Counted from the first letter of the stretch, positions 40,376 to 49,100 are shown. The stretch: DNA of 64,000 bases from Conexibacter woesei DSM 14684 (GCF_000025265.1 NC_013739.1:1550001-1614000); one strand, 5' to 3'. The notes: generated by a model not told the origin, from the sequence alone. Numbers and translations are program-made.

Positions 40376-42583
40376 ATGGCTGAGAGCACCACGATCCGCT
40401 GGGACAAGGACGCCGACGGCGTCGTCGTCCTGACGCTGGACGACCCGAACCAGGGCGCCAACACGATGAACGAGGCCTACGCCCGTTCGATGGCGGCCAC
40501 GATCGACAGACTCGAGGCCGAGAAGGACTCGATCACTGGCGTGATCATCACCTCCGCGAAGAGCACGTTCTTCGCGGGCGGCGACCTCAACAACCTCAGA
40601 GCGGTGACGCCGGAGCAGGCGGAGGAGTTCGCCACCTACCTGCGCGAGGCGAAGGGCCAGCTGCGCCGCCTGGAGACGCTCGGCAAGCCGGTCGTCGCGG
40701 CGGTCAACGGCACCGCGCTCGGCGGCGGCCTGGAGATCGCGCTGGCGACGCACCACCGAGTCGTCGTCGACAGCTCGAAGATCCAGCTCGGCTTCCCCGA
40801 GGTCTCGCTCGGCCTGCTTCCGGGCGCCGGCGGCGTCGTGCGCACGGTCCGGATGCTCGGCATCGTCAACGCGCTGATGCAGCTGCTGCTCCAGGGCAAG
40901 AGAGTCCGCCCGGCGAAGGCGCTGGAGATCGGCATCGTCGACGAGCTGGTCGCGAGCAGAGACGACCTGATCCCCGCCGCGAAGAAGTGGATCGCCGCCA
41001 AGGGTGGGGGGGATCCGGTCCAGCAGCCGTGGGACGCGGACAAGAAGTACAAGATCCCCGGCGGCACGCCGTCGACGCCGGCGCTTGCGATGAACCTGCC
41101 GGCGTTCCCGGCGAACCTGAAGAAGCAGCTGAAGGGCGCGAACTACCCGGCGCCCGCGGCGATCATGGCGGCGGCGATCGAGGGCGCGCAGGTCGACTTC
41201 GACAGCGCGATCGAGATCGAGGGCCGCTACTTCGTCAGCCTCGCCACCGGCCAGGTCGCGAAGAACATGATCCAGGCGTTCTTCTTCGACCTCCAGCAGG
41301 TCAACGGCGACCGCGGCCGGCCGGCCGAGATCGAGCCGTACCGGGCGAGAAAGGCCGTCGTGCTCGGCGCCGGCATGATGGGCGCCGCGATCGCGTACGT
41401 CTGCGCGAAGGCCGGCATCGAGGTCGTGCTGAAGGACGTCTCGCAGGAGGCGGCCGACCGTGGCAAGGGCTACTCGGCGAGACTCGTCGAGAAGGCCGTC
41501 TCGCGCGGGCGCTCGACGCAGGAGAAGGGCGACGCGCTGCTGGCGCTGATCACCCCGACCGACGACGCGACGGCCGCGGCCGGCGCCGACCTCGTGATCG
41601 AGGCGGTCTTCGAGGACCCGGCCGTGAAGGCGAAGGTCTTCGCCGAGATCGAGCCGCATCTGGCGACGAACGCGCTGCTGGGCTCGAACACCTCGACGCT
41701 CCCGATCACGGAGCTGGCCGAGGGCGTCTCGCGGCCGGCGGACTTCATCGGCCTGCACTTCTTCAGCCCCGTCGACAAGATGCCGCTGCTGGAGATCATC
41801 AAGGGCGAGCAGACCTCCGACGACGCGCTCTACAGAGCGCTCGACGTCGCCAAGCAGATCAAGAAGACGCCGATCGTCGTCAACGACTCGCGCGGCTTCT
41901 TCACCTCGCGCGTGATCGGGACGTTCATCAACGAGGGCATCTCGATGTTGACGGAGGGGATCCCGGCGCCGACGATCGAGCAGGCCTCCTCGCAGGCCGG
42001 CTACCCGGCTCCGGTGCTGCAGCTGTCCGACGAGCTGAACCTCAAGCTGATGCGCAAGATCCGCGTGGCGGCGAAGGAGGCCGGCGCGATCGGCAGCGGC
42101 TGGGACGACCATCCCTCCGAGCAGGTGATCGACCGCATGCTCGACGAGTTCGACCGCCCCGGCAAGCTGGAGGGGAAGGGCTTCTACTCCTACGCTGACG
42201 GCAGACGGACGGGCATCTGGGACGGCCTCAGAGCGGCCTTCCCGCCGGTCGCCGACCCCTCTTCGATCTCGCTCAGAGACCTCGAGGAGCGGATGATGTT
42301 CATCGAGTCGATCGAGACCGTGAAGTGCGTCGACGAGGGCGTGATCCCGTCGATCGCCGACGCCAACATCGGCTCGATCTTCGGGATCGGCTTCCCGGCC
42401 TGGAGCGGCGGCGTGCTCCAGTACATCAACGGGTACGAAGGCGGCCTGCCCGGCTTCGTCGCCCGCGCCCGCGAGCTGGCCGCCGCCTACGGCGACCGCT
42501 TCGAGCCCCCGGCGTCGCTGGTCGAGCGCGCCGAGCGCGGCGAGCCCTACCTCGACGGCGCCGGAGTCCCCGCCACCGCCTGA
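40376..42583 (+). CDS. fadB: multifunctional enoyl-CoA hydratase/3-hydroxyacyl-CoA dehydrogenase
   Basis: Fatty-acid oxidation alpha subunit, 735 residues, hydrating enoyl-CoA and oxidising 3-hydroxyacyl-CoA. The N-terminal crotonase domain shows KSTFFAGGDLNNL (oxyanion hole) and NGTALGGGLEIALATHHRV followed by GFPEVSLGLLPGAGG with the catalytic Glu. From residue ~325, VVLGAGMMGAAIAYVCAKAG starts the NAD-binding domain, and GLHFFSPVDKMPLLEII carries the catalytic His. Two C-terminal dehydrogenase repeats follow. A GGATGA-type partner regulator is absent. It pairs with the thiolase immediately upstream. Confidence 0.93.
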   Translation: MAESTTIRWDKDADGVVVLTLDDPNQGANTMNEAYARSMAATIDRLEAEKDSITGVIITSAKSTFFAGGDLNNLRAVTPEQAEEFATYLREAKGQLRRLETLGKPVVAAVNGTALGGGLEIALATHHRVVVDSSKIQLGFPEVSLGLLPGAGGVVRTVRMLGIVNALMQLLLQGKRVRPAKALEIGIVDELVASRDDLIPAAKKWIAAKGGGDPVQQPWDADKKYKIPGGTPSTPALAMNLPAFPANLKKQLKGANYPAPAAIMAAAIEGAQVDFDSAIEIEGRYFVSLATGQVAKNMIQAFFFDLQQVNGDRGRPAEIEPYRARKAVVLGAGMMGAAIAYVCAKAGIEVVLKDVSQEAADRGKGYSARLVEKAVSRGRSTQEKGDALLALITPTDDATAAAGADLVIEAVFEDPAVKAKVFAEIEPHLATNALLGSNTSTLPITELAEGVSRPADFIGLHFFSPVDKMPLLEIIKGEQTSDDALYRALDVAKQIKKTPIVVNDSRGFFTSRVIGTFINEGISMLTEGIPAPTIEQASSQAGYPAPVLQLSDELNLKLMRKIRVAAKEAGAIGSGWDDHPSEQVIDRMLDEFDRPGKLEGKGFYSYADGRRTGIWDGLRAAFPPVADPSSISLRDLEERMMFIESIETVKCVDEGVIPSIADANIGSIFGIGFPAWSGGVLQYINGYEGGLPGFVARARELAAAYGDRFEPPASLVERAERGEPYLDGAGVPATA

Positions 42584-42642
42584 GCTCTCCACAGTCCCGT
42601 CACGAACGCGCGTAGCGCCGTGCGTGGCGGGGCTGGCATCGT

Positions 42643-42659
42643 CGCGGGCCATGCCCGCG
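42643..42659. repeat. 7-bp hairpin with an ATG spanning loop and stem
   Basis: CGCGGGC (42643-42649) and GCCCGCG (42653-42659) flank the loop CAT, and the ATG at 42651-42653 is an in-frame start candidate for the AbiEi/DUF559 gene. It may serve as a weak terminator for fadAB or be linked to the larger hairpin downstream. Confidence 0.45.
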
Positions 42660-42674
42660 CTTCAGTCCGAGCCC

Positions 42675-42711
42675 CGGTCGATTGCTGGTCTCATGGACCA
42701 GCAATCGACCG
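42675..42711. promoter_or_regulatory. perfect 16-bp hairpin whose loop contains the likely start codon
   Basis: CGGTCGATTGCTGGTC (42675-42690) and GACCAGCAATCGACCG (42696-42711) are perfect reverse complements around the 5-nt loop TCATG. The ATG at 42693-42695 is the best start for the AbiEi/DUF559 protein. As RNA, this would present the start codon in a loop and bury the flanks; as DNA, it is a strong dyad for self-binding by the encoded helix-turn-helix protein. Confidence 0.7.
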
Positions 42712-43613
42712 CGCCTCCCGAGATGCGGCTCCAGGAGCTGGCTGAGGCACAGTTTGGTGTGGTGGGCCGCAGGCAACTCGGTGCGCTGGGGTTGTCGCCG
42801 ACGATGGTGCGGGACCGCCTGGACCGCGGCTCGCTCGTCAGACTCCATCGCGGTGTCTACGCGGTCGGTCACCGCCGGCTGCGCCGGGAGGGCATCCGCC
42901 TCGCGGCGGTCTTTGCAGCGGGACCCGGCGCCGTGCTGAGTCACCGCGACGCCGCCGGTCTCCATGGCATCCGGCCAGCCAACCACCGCAACATCGACGT
43001 GACGGTCGATGGCAAGCGAGCAAGAGCGCCAGGCATCGCTCTCCACCGAGCGACACTCACCCCCGACGACGTCACCCAGATCGACGGCATCCCCGTCACC
43101 ACCCTCGCGCGCACGCTGGTCGACCTCGCGTCGGTCGTCCCGCGCGACCACCTGACGAACGCGCTGAACGCGGCGGAGCGGAACCACCGTGTGGACGTCG
43201 GCGCGATCGAGCTCGTGCTGGAGCGGGCGCGCGGGCGCAACGGCCGCGGGCACCGGGCGATGCGGGCGGCGCTCGCGGAGGTGCGCGCGAACGGGCCCGA
43301 GCACACGCGCTCTGAGCTGGAGCTGCTGTTCCTCGGGCTCGTCGAGCGGAACGGGCTGCCGCGACCGCGGACGAACGTGCACGTCCACGGGCAGGAGGTC
43401 GACGCGTGGTGGCCGCAGGCGCGGCTCGCCGTCGAGATCGACAGCTGGGCGTGGCACCGCACGCGGCGCTCGTTCCAGCGCGACCGTGCGAAGACGAACC
43501 TGCTCGTCGCGCACGGGATCATCGTCCTGCGCTTCACCGACGCCGACGTCGCCGACCGTCCGCGGGAGGTTGCGGCACAGCTCACCGGGCAGCTGCAACG
43601 CTCTGGCGACTGA
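42693..43613 (+). CDS. AbiEi-like antitoxin-domain protein with C-terminal DUF559 nuclease-like domain
   Basis: A 306-residue protein. The N-terminus (LQELAEAQFGVVGRRQLGALGLSPTMVRDRLDRGSLVRLHRGVYAVGH) is the winged-helix AbiEi/AbiEi_4 domain of type IV antitoxins. The C-terminal VDAWWPQARLAVEIDSWAWHRTRRSFQRDRAKTNLLVAHGIIVLRFTDADV matches DUF559, related to Vsr-like endonucleases (catalytic D-x-n-E-x-D pattern in VDAWW and AVEID). No AbiEii toxin gene follows, so this may act alone. ATG 42693 lies in the hairpin loop described above; ATG 42651 would add 14 residues. Confidence 0.75.
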   Translation: MDQQSTAPPEMRLQELAEAQFGVVGRRQLGALGLSPTMVRDRLDRGSLVRLHRGVYAVGHRRLRREGIRLAAVFAAGPGAVLSHRDAAGLHGIRPANHRNIDVTVDGKRARAPGIALHRATLTPDDVTQIDGIPVTTLARTLVDLASVVPRDHLTNALNAAERNHRVDVGAIELVLERARGRNGRGHRAMRAALAEVRANGPEHTRSELELLFLGLVERNGLPRPRTNVHVHGQEVDAWWPQARLAVEIDSWAWHRTRRSFQRDRAKTNLLVAHGIIVLRFTDADVADRPREVAAQLTGQLQRSGD

Positions 43614-43630
43614 CGGACATCACCTCCGCA

Positions 43631-44278
43631 ATGGACTCGATCGACACAGACAACGACGCGTGCAGGCGGCGGTTCGAGCTGCTGTTCGACCGCCATCGGC
43701 GGTCGGTGCTCGGCTACCTCCTGCGTCGCACCGACGATCCCGCCGACGCCGCGGACGCGCTCGCGGAGACGTTCCTCGTCGCCTGGCGACGGGTCGACGA
43801 CGTGCCCGACGGCGACGACGCGCGCCCGTGGCTGTTCGGCGTCGCGCGGCGGGTGCTCGCCAACCAGCGGCGCGGAGAGCGGCGGCGGACCGTCCTCTCC
43901 GAGCGGCTCGGGCAGGAGCTGGCGGTGCAGCTGCCGGCTGTCGAGCCGCGGACCGACGGTGACAGCGCCCGCATCCGCGCGGCGCTCAGACGGCTCTCGC
44001 GGGAGGACCGCGAAGTGCTCCTGCTGGCTGGGTGGGAGGAGCTGACGCCGGCGCAGATCGCCGTCGTGCTCGGCGTCCGCGGCGTCGCCGTGCGCAGCCG
44101 CCTGCACCGCGCCCGCCGCCGCCTGCGCGCCGAGCTGGAGCGCGAGGACGCGGCCGCCGAGCCGGCGAGCGCCGGCGCCTCGGCCCCGCCCGACCGCGCC
44201 GTGTTCGCCGCGCCGGCCGCCCCCGGCCGCCCGGCGCCACAGCGCCACATGGACCTTGCGAAGGAGAACGTGCGATGA
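43631..44278 (+). CDS. ECF-type RNA polymerase sigma factor
   Basis: Group-IV sigma factor, 215 residues. Region 2 is FELLFDRHRRSVLGYLLRRTDDPADAADALAETFLVAWRRVDDVPDG and region 4 is LRRLSREDREVLLLAGWEELTPAQIAVVLGVRGVAVRSRLHRARRRLRAEL. A low-complexity Ala/Pro tail ends the protein. It overlaps the next gene (ATGA), which encodes a single-pass membrane protein that may serve as its anti-sigma factor. There is no clear ribosome-binding site before ATG 43631. Confidence 0.87.
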   Translation: MDSIDTDNDACRRRFELLFDRHRRSVLGYLLRRTDDPADAADALAETFLVAWRRVDDVPDGDDARPWLFGVARRVLANQRRGERRRTVLSERLGQELAVQLPAVEPRTDGDSARIRAALRRLSREDREVLLLAGWEELTPAQIAVVLGVRGVAVRSRLHRARRRLRAELEREDAAAEPASAGASAPPDRAVFAAPAAPGRPAPQRHMDLAKENVR

Positions 44279-45384
44279 GCAGAAGAATCGATCGCCGCGT
44301 GCGGGACGCCGCGCCGATCCGTGACGAGGACGTGCGCAGCCTGCCGCTCGACAGCGAGGGCGAGCTGCTGAACGCGATCGTCGAGGAGTCGCGCGACGCG
44401 CCGGACGGCTTCGAGGCCGAGGCGGCGCCCGCGCGCCGCCGCTCGACCCGCACCCGCCGGATCGGGATGACGCTCGCCGCGACGGCCGCCGTCGGCGTCT
44501 TCGCGCTCGTCGGCGTCCAGCTGACGAGCGACGGCGACCTGCAGACAGGACCGGACCGCGTCTGGGCGTCGTCGGTGCTGAAGGTCGCCGACGCGGTGCC
44601 GCGGCTGACGATCGACGCGAACGGCTGGACCGTCACGCGCGCCGACGAGTTCCACGTCGACGACGGCGAGATGACGTTCGAGAGCGGCGACCTGCGCGCC
44701 GACCTCACCTGGCGGGCCGCGGCCACCCACGCCGACTACGTCGCCGACCGCGCCCACAGCGCCGACCGCCTGCCCACCGTCGAGGTCGCAGGCGCCCAGG
44801 CGGACGTCTTCAAGTACAAGGGCACCGGCGCCTACAACGACTTCACCGCGCTGTGGAAGTCCGGCAGATACTCGCTCGAGCTGCGGATGGGCGGCGAGCA
44901 GGTCACGCAGGAGCAGTTCGTCGCGGCGCTGCGCGCGTTGAGACCGGTCAGCGTCGACCAGTGGCTGTCGGCGATGCCGTCGAGCGTCGTCAAGCCGGCC
45001 GACCGCGCGAACGAGGTCAAGCAGATGCTCGCCGGCCTCCCGCTGCCGGACGGCTTCGACGCCGGGAAGCTGACCGAGGGCGACGGCGTCAACGACCGCT
45101 ACCAGCTCGGCGCGCAGGTCTCCGGCGCTGTCGCGTGCGCGTGGATCGACCAGTGGGCGACGGCGCGTGACGACGGTGACGCGGCCGCTGAGAGAGCGGC
45201 CGCCGAGGCGCTCGCCAGCTCGCGCAGATGGCCGATCCTCAACGAGATGAACGCCGAGGGCGACTACCCGGAGGTCCTGTGGGACCACGCCGACGCGGTC
45301 AACGGCAACGGCAAGGTCATGGGCGGCAAGGGCGCGCCGGTCGAGGTCGCGGCGGCCGAGGGGCTCGGCTGCGACCAGCTGTGA
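44275..45384 (+). CDS. single-pass membrane protein, possible anti-sigma partner
   Basis: A 369-residue protein with a cytoplasmic N-terminus of about 60 residues (RSLPLDSEGELLNAIVEE), one helix (IGMTLAATAAVGVFALVGVQL, ~63-83) and a large extracytoplasmic domain. The layout matches the CU044_5270-type proteins encoded after ECF sigma factors in actinobacteria, where the N-terminus may bind sigma. No zinc-binding HxxxCxxC motif is seen, so it is not a classical ZAS anti-sigma factor. It overlaps the sigma gene by 4 nt and converges on the XRE-cupin gene. Confidence 0.72.
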   Translation: MSRRIDRRVRDAAPIRDEDVRSLPLDSEGELLNAIVEESRDAPDGFEAEAAPARRRSTRTRRIGMTLAATAAVGVFALVGVQLTSDGDLQTGPDRVWASSVLKVADAVPRLTIDANGWTVTRADEFHVDDGEMTFESGDLRADLTWRAAATHADYVADRAHSADRLPTVEVAGAQADVFKYKGTGAYNDFTALWKSGRYSLELRMGGEQVTQEQFVAALRALRPVSVDQWLSAMPSSVVKPADRANEVKQMLAGLPLPDGFDAGKLTEGDGVNDRYQLGAQVSGAVACAWIDQWATARDDGDAAAERAAAEALASSRRWPILNEMNAEGDYPEVLWDHADAVNGNGKVMGGKGAPVEVAAAEGLGCDQL

Positions 45385-45398
45385 GGCGATGACCCCGC

Positions 45399-45427
45399 GC
45401 CGCCCGTCGTCTCAGACGGCGGGCGGC
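45399..45427. terminator. 13-bp hairpin between convergent genes
   Basis: GCCGCCCGTCGTC (45399-45411) pairs with GACGGCGGGCGGC (45415-45427) with one G-T wobble and the loop TCA, which is also the complement of the XRE-cupin stop codon. It would work in both directions between the convergent genes. Confidence 0.5.
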
Positions 45428-45987
45428 GGCCCCGCTACGCCGATGCCGCACCCGAGCAGCCGCGCAGGCTGCTCGGCGTCGTTGTGGATGCGGTATCGGC
45501 GGCCGGCGCGCATGTAGATCGTGTCGCCCGGCCCGAGTCGTTCGGTGCCGTCGTCGGTCTCGACCGCGACGGCGCCGTCGATCACGTAGCTGAACTGGTC
45601 GGTCAGCGGGACGATCGGCTCCTCCATGCCGGCGCCGGGCGCGTAGACCCAGATCATCGGCACGAGCGGGCGGTCGGTGTCGGCGACGAGCAGGTAGGCG
45701 TCGATGTGCTCGCCGGGCGAGAGGATGTGCAGCTCCTCGCCGTGGCGGACGATGTCGGAGGGCGGTCTGGGCTCCGCGCCGATCAGCTCCGTCAGCGTCG
45801 CACCGTAGAGCTGCAGCAGCCGCATCAGGCGGCTCATCGCGAGGTCGCTCTGCTCGCGCTCGACGAGCGACAGGAACGAGGCCGAGATGCCCGCCCGGTC
45901 GGCGGCGGCCTTGATCGAGAGGCCCCGTCGTCTGCGCAGCTCCCGCAGGCGCGGGCCGAGTGGTGGGTCGGGCAGGTCGGTCGGCAT
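45412..45987 (-). CDS. XRE-type regulator with cupin sensor domain
   Basis: A 191-residue protein. The N-terminal helix-turn-helix LRELRRRRGLSIKAAADRAGISASFLSLVEREQSDLAMSRLMRLLQLYG is XRE type. The C-terminal cupin (EEPIVPLTDQFSYVIDGAVAVETDDGTERLGPGDTIYMRAGRRYRIHNDAEQPARLLGCG) would sense a small ligand. Such regulators often control oxidation or degradation genes. It lies 56 nt from the cytochrome c gene on the same strand, so it may respond to that redox module. The ligand is unknown. Confidence 0.85.
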   Translation of the reverse strand: MPTDLPDPPLGPRLRELRRRRGLSIKAAADRAGISASFLSLVEREQSDLAMSRLMRLLQLYGATLTELIGAEPRPPSDIVRHGEELHILSPGEHIDAYLLVADTDRPLVPMIWVYAPGAGMEEPIVPLTDQFSYVIDGAVAVETDDGTERLGPGDTIYMRAGRRYRIHNDAEQPARLLGCGIGVAGPPPAV

Positions 45988-46043
45988 CGCGGCGGGGCCG
46001 TCGGCGACCCCGCGACGCGACAATCTATCCGGCGCGGACCGGG

Positions 46044-46568
46044 TCAGGAGCCGGCGGTCGCCGCGACGTACGCCGCGACGGCGTCGATCTGACTCGGCTC
46101 CAGCTGCCCGCCGAACGACGGCATCCCGCCGCCGCCCGCTCTGACCTTCTCCGCCACGGCCGCCTGGTCGGGCTTCGCCTCGTCGAGGTTGGGACCGACG
46201 GAGCCGTTCGCGCCGGCGCCGGAGAGCGTGTGGCAGCCGGCGCAGCTCTGCGTGAAGATCGCCTTGCCCTCGGCGTTCGCGGCGGTGCCGCCGCCGCCCG
46301 CGCCGGCCTCGGCCTCGTCGTCGCCGTCCGCCGCCCCGCCGCCGGCGGGCGCCTCGCTGCCGGCCCCGCCGCCGGCGCCCGACTCGGCGAGTCTGCCGTC
46401 CGCCGGACGGCCGGGGCCGCTGCCGTTCTCGGGGTTGCCGGGCAGCTCGGTCAACGCGATCGAGCCCTGCTTGTCGTCCTCGCCGTCGCCGCCGCAGGCG
46501 GCGAAGCCGACCGCCAGGCCGAGGCAGGCGCAGAGGACGGCGAACAGACGGGCTGGGCGAGACGACAT
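46044..46568 (-). CDS. lipoprotein mono-haem cytochrome c
   Basis: A 174-residue exported cytochrome c. The N-terminus MSSRPARLFAVLCACLGLAVGFAACGG is a lipoprotein signal with the lipobox around FAAC. A Gly/Ala/Glu low-complexity linker follows, then one haem site (TQSCAGCHTLSG) with the axial-Met candidate in GGGGMPSFGGQL, and a C-terminal helix. It should shuttle electrons on the outer face of the membrane. It is divergent from a Tat-exported flavoprotein and shares its promoter region (46569-46651), suggesting a functional pair. Confidence 0.85.
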   Translation of the reverse strand: MSSRPARLFAVLCACLGLAVGFAACGGDGEDDKQGSIALTELPGNPENGSGPGRPADGRLAESGAGGGAGSEAPAGGGAADGDDEAEAGAGGGGTAANAEGKAIFTQSCAGCHTLSGAGANGSVGPNLDEAKPDQAAVAEKVRAGGGGMPSFGGQLEPSQIDAVAAYVAATAGS

Positions 46569-46651
46569 GGCAGCTCTCCAATCGGCACGTTCAAAATATG
46601 CGATAGTCAGCGAACAGATCGTAGACAATATTGCGTAGCTGGGAGAAAGAG
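46569..46651. promoter_or_regulatory. AT-rich divergent promoter region of the cytochrome/flavoprotein pair
   Basis: This 83-nt gap is unusually AT-rich and holds AAATATGCGATAG (about 46592-46604), the perfect palindrome CAATATTG (46626-46633) and repeated GCGTAG/GATAGTC elements. The ribosome-binding site GGGAGAAAGAG (46641-46651) serves the flavoprotein. A shared regulator site is likely; its binder is unknown. Confidence 0.45.
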
Positions 46652-48433
46652 ATGGCCGACGACGTGACCGCGCAGCAGGGCTCCAAGGTCTCTCGACGCT
46701 CGTTGCTCGCCGCCGCCGGAGCGGTGACCGGCGGGACCGTCCTGGCGCGCATGCCGCGCGCCGCACGCGCCGCCGGCCGCTCGTTCGACGCGGAGGCGGA
46801 CGTGATCGTCGTCGGCGGCGGTGGCGCGGCGTTCGCCGCGGCGATCGGCGCCGCGCAGTCGGGCACGAGAGTGCTCGTGCTGGAGAAGGCGCCGGCGATC
46901 GGCGGCACGACCGCCCGCTCGGGCGGCGCCTACTGGATCCCCGACAACCACCTGATGCGCGCGAAGGGGGTCAAGGACCCCAAGGACGACGCCGTCAAGC
47001 TGATGGCGCGGCTCGCGTTCCCGAGCGTCTACGACCCGGAGGCGCCGTACGCCGGGCTCGACAGATTCAGCCACGGCGCGCTCAGCGCCTACTTCGACCT
47101 CGCGCCGCAGGTCGTCGAGCGGATCGAGAGAGCGGGCGTGCTGAGATCACAGATCGCCGCGCTGCGGCCCGGACAGATCGCGACCGGCGGCGTCGACTGG
47201 ACCCACCCCGAGTACCACGCCGAGCTGCCGGAGAACAAGGCGCCGTACGGCCGCACGCTGCACCCGGTCGACGCCGAGGGCGGTGGCGGCGGCAGCCTCA
47301 TGAGCGGCCTCGCGACCTTCGCGCGCAAGCAGGGCGTCAGAGTCCTCACCGGCCAGCACGTCGTCCAGATCGCGACCAACGAGAAGGGCGAGGTCGTCGG
47401 CGTGCAGGCGCAGACGCCGCAGGGCGAGCGCCTCTACCGCGCGCGCAAGGCCGTCGTCTTCGGCAGCGGCGGCTTCACGCAGGACCGCAGCAAGGTGATG
47501 AACTACCTGCGGGGACCGATCTTCGGCGGTTGCGCCGTGCCGACGAACACCGGCGACTTCATCGACATGGCGAGCCAGCTCGGCGCGCGGCTGGGGAACA
47601 TGCGCAACGCGTTCCTCGTCCAGCACGTGCTGGAGCAGGCGCTGGCGAACTCCAGCGTCGTCGACGACCTGTGGATCCCGCCGGGCGACAGCATGATCAT
47701 GGTCAACCGCTTCGGCGACCGCGTCGCGAGCGAGAAGACGCCGTACCACGAGCACACGCAGAGCCACTTCGTGTGGGACACGACACGCTCGGAGTACCCC
47801 AACCTCGTCCAGTTCATGGTCTACGACAGCGGCGTCGCGAACGACCCGTACCAGGCATACGGGATGCCGTACCCGAGACCGGGGACGAGAGCCCCGTACG
47901 TGATCGAGGGCGCGACGATCCCCGAGCTGGCGCGCAACGTCGAGCGCCGGCTCGACAAGCTGCGCGGCAGAGTCTCGATCAACGGCGCGATCGGCCCCGA
48001 CGTGCGGCTCTCCGACGGCTTCGCCGACAACGTCCAGCGCACAATCGACCGCTTCAACGGCTTCGCGCGGGAGGGGCACGACGCCGACTTCGGCCGCGGC
48101 TCGACGCCGATCCAGGTGTCGTGGGGCGGCCCGCGCCGCAGAGGCAACGACAAGAACCCGTCGATGTACCCGATCAGCGGCTCGGGGCCGTACTACTGCA
48201 TCCTGATCGGCGGCGGCACGCTCGACACCAACGGCGGCCCCGTCGTCGACGCGTCCGGCCGCGTCCTGCACGTCAGCGGGCGGCCGATCCCCGGCCTCTA
48301 CGGCGCCGGCAACTGCGTCGCGTCGCTCGCGGGCCAGGCGTACTGGTCGGCCGGCGGGACGCTCGGTCCGGCGATCACGAACGGCTTCACGGCCGGCGAG
48401 AACGCGATCGGCGAGCCGGTCAAGGAGGTCTGA
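46652..48433 (+). CDS. Tat-exported FAD-dependent oxidoreductase, fumarate-reductase/ketosteroid-dehydrogenase-like
   Basis: A 593-residue flavoprotein. A twin-arginine signal (SRRSLLAAAGAVTGGTVLA) precedes the FAD site DVIVVGGGGAAFAAAIGAAQSGTRVLVLEKAPAIGGTTARSGG, a GTTxxSGG pattern shared by fumarate-reductase flavoproteins and 3-ketosteroid-delta1-dehydrogenases. The C-terminal GLYGAGNCVASLAGQAYWSAGGTLGPAITNGFTAGENA closes the FAD site. Export as a folded flavoprotein and the divergent cytochrome c suggest electron exchange outside the cytoplasm. The substrate is unresolved; a reductase or a dehydrogenase role fits. Confidence 0.85.
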   Translation: MADDVTAQQGSKVSRRSLLAAAGAVTGGTVLARMPRAARAAGRSFDAEADVIVVGGGGAAFAAAIGAAQSGTRVLVLEKAPAIGGTTARSGGAYWIPDNHLMRAKGVKDPKDDAVKLMARLAFPSVYDPEAPYAGLDRFSHGALSAYFDLAPQVVERIERAGVLRSQIAALRPGQIATGGVDWTHPEYHAELPENKAPYGRTLHPVDAEGGGGGSLMSGLATFARKQGVRVLTGQHVVQIATNEKGEVVGVQAQTPQGERLYRARKAVVFGSGGFTQDRSKVMNYLRGPIFGGCAVPTNTGDFIDMASQLGARLGNMRNAFLVQHVLEQALANSSVVDDLWIPPGDSMIMVNRFGDRVASEKTPYHEHTQSHFVWDTTRSEYPNLVQFMVYDSGVANDPYQAYGMPYPRPGTRAPYVIEGATIPELARNVERRLDKLRGRVSINGAIGPDVRLSDGFADNVQRTIDRFNGFAREGHDADFGRGSTPIQVSWGGPRRRGNDKNPSMYPISGSGPYYCILIGGGTLDTNGGPVVDASGRVLHVSGRPIPGLYGAGNCVASLAGQAYWSAGGTLGPAITNGFTAGENAIGEPVKEV

Positions 48434-48440
48434 GCCCGCC

Positions 48441-49100
48441 GTGGAGCAGACGCTCGATCGAGCCGGGCTCGTCTACTACGTCGACGACGAGCCGCCGGGG
48501 CAGGCGCAGGCCGGCTGCGCCGGCTCGACGATCGTGCTGCGCGGCGTCGAGACGAACGCGGGGCGGTTGAGCGCGCTGGCGCGGGCGACCGCACCGGCGC
48601 ACCGCCTCGTCGTGCCGGAGCCGCTGCGCTTCCTCTACCTCGGTCGCGCGCACGTCGGTCAGCGCTGGTTCGTGTCCGGCATCGACGGTGACGTCGAGCC
48701 GGCGACGTTCGGCGACGCGCTCTACGCGGTCGAGCAGCTGACGGCCGGCGCGCACGACCGCTGGCCGGCGCCGCAGCTGCTCGTCGGCCACGGCCAGGGC
48801 GGCGTGCTCGCGCTCGCGCTGGCGCTGCTCGTGCCGGAGCTGCTCGCCGGCGTCGTCGCGCTCGACGCCGCGCTGCCGGACGTGCCCGGGTGGGAGCGGC
48901 CGCCGGTCGCGCTCGACGGCCTGCCCGTGCTGCTGCTGCCCGGCGAGCACGCCCGGTCTGAGGCGGAGCGCACGCGTGCGCAGCTGACGGCGGCCGGCGC
49001 GCGGCTGACGACCGTCGCCGACGCGGCGGCATGCGCCGAGGCGGCCGCGCTCGGCCCGGCGCTCGACGACGTGCTGGCCGACTGGTGGCGGGGGCGCTAG
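48441..49100 (+). CDS. alpha/beta-hydrolase-like protein lacking the nucleophile serine
   Basis: A 219-residue protein with phospholipase/carboxylesterase-type hydrolase topology: [60 protein letters not shown] and a late [15 protein letters not shown] strand. The nucleophile elbow reads GHGQGG, with Gln where Ser is expected, so hydrolysis by the normal mechanism is unlikely. GTG 48441 lies 11 nt after GGAGGT at the end of the flavoprotein gene, so it is probably co-translated with it. A binding or chaperone role for the flavoprotein module is possible. Confidence 0.72.
   Translation: MEQTLDRAGLVYYVDDEPPGQAQAGCAGSTIVLRGVETNAGRLSALARATAPAHRLVVPEPLRFLYLGRAHVGQRWFVSGIDGDVEPATFGDALYAVEQLTAGAHDRWPAPQLLVGHGQGGVLALALALLVPELLAGVVALDAALPDVPGWERPPVALDGLPVLLLPGEHARSEAERTRAQLTAAGARLTTVADAAACAEAAALGPALDDVLADWWRGR

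Noticed and set aside
39281-42652. 1123-residue antisense frame over the thiolase/FadB-like genes
   Set aside because: Shadow of two highly conserved enzymes; low-complexity composition and no recognisable motif.
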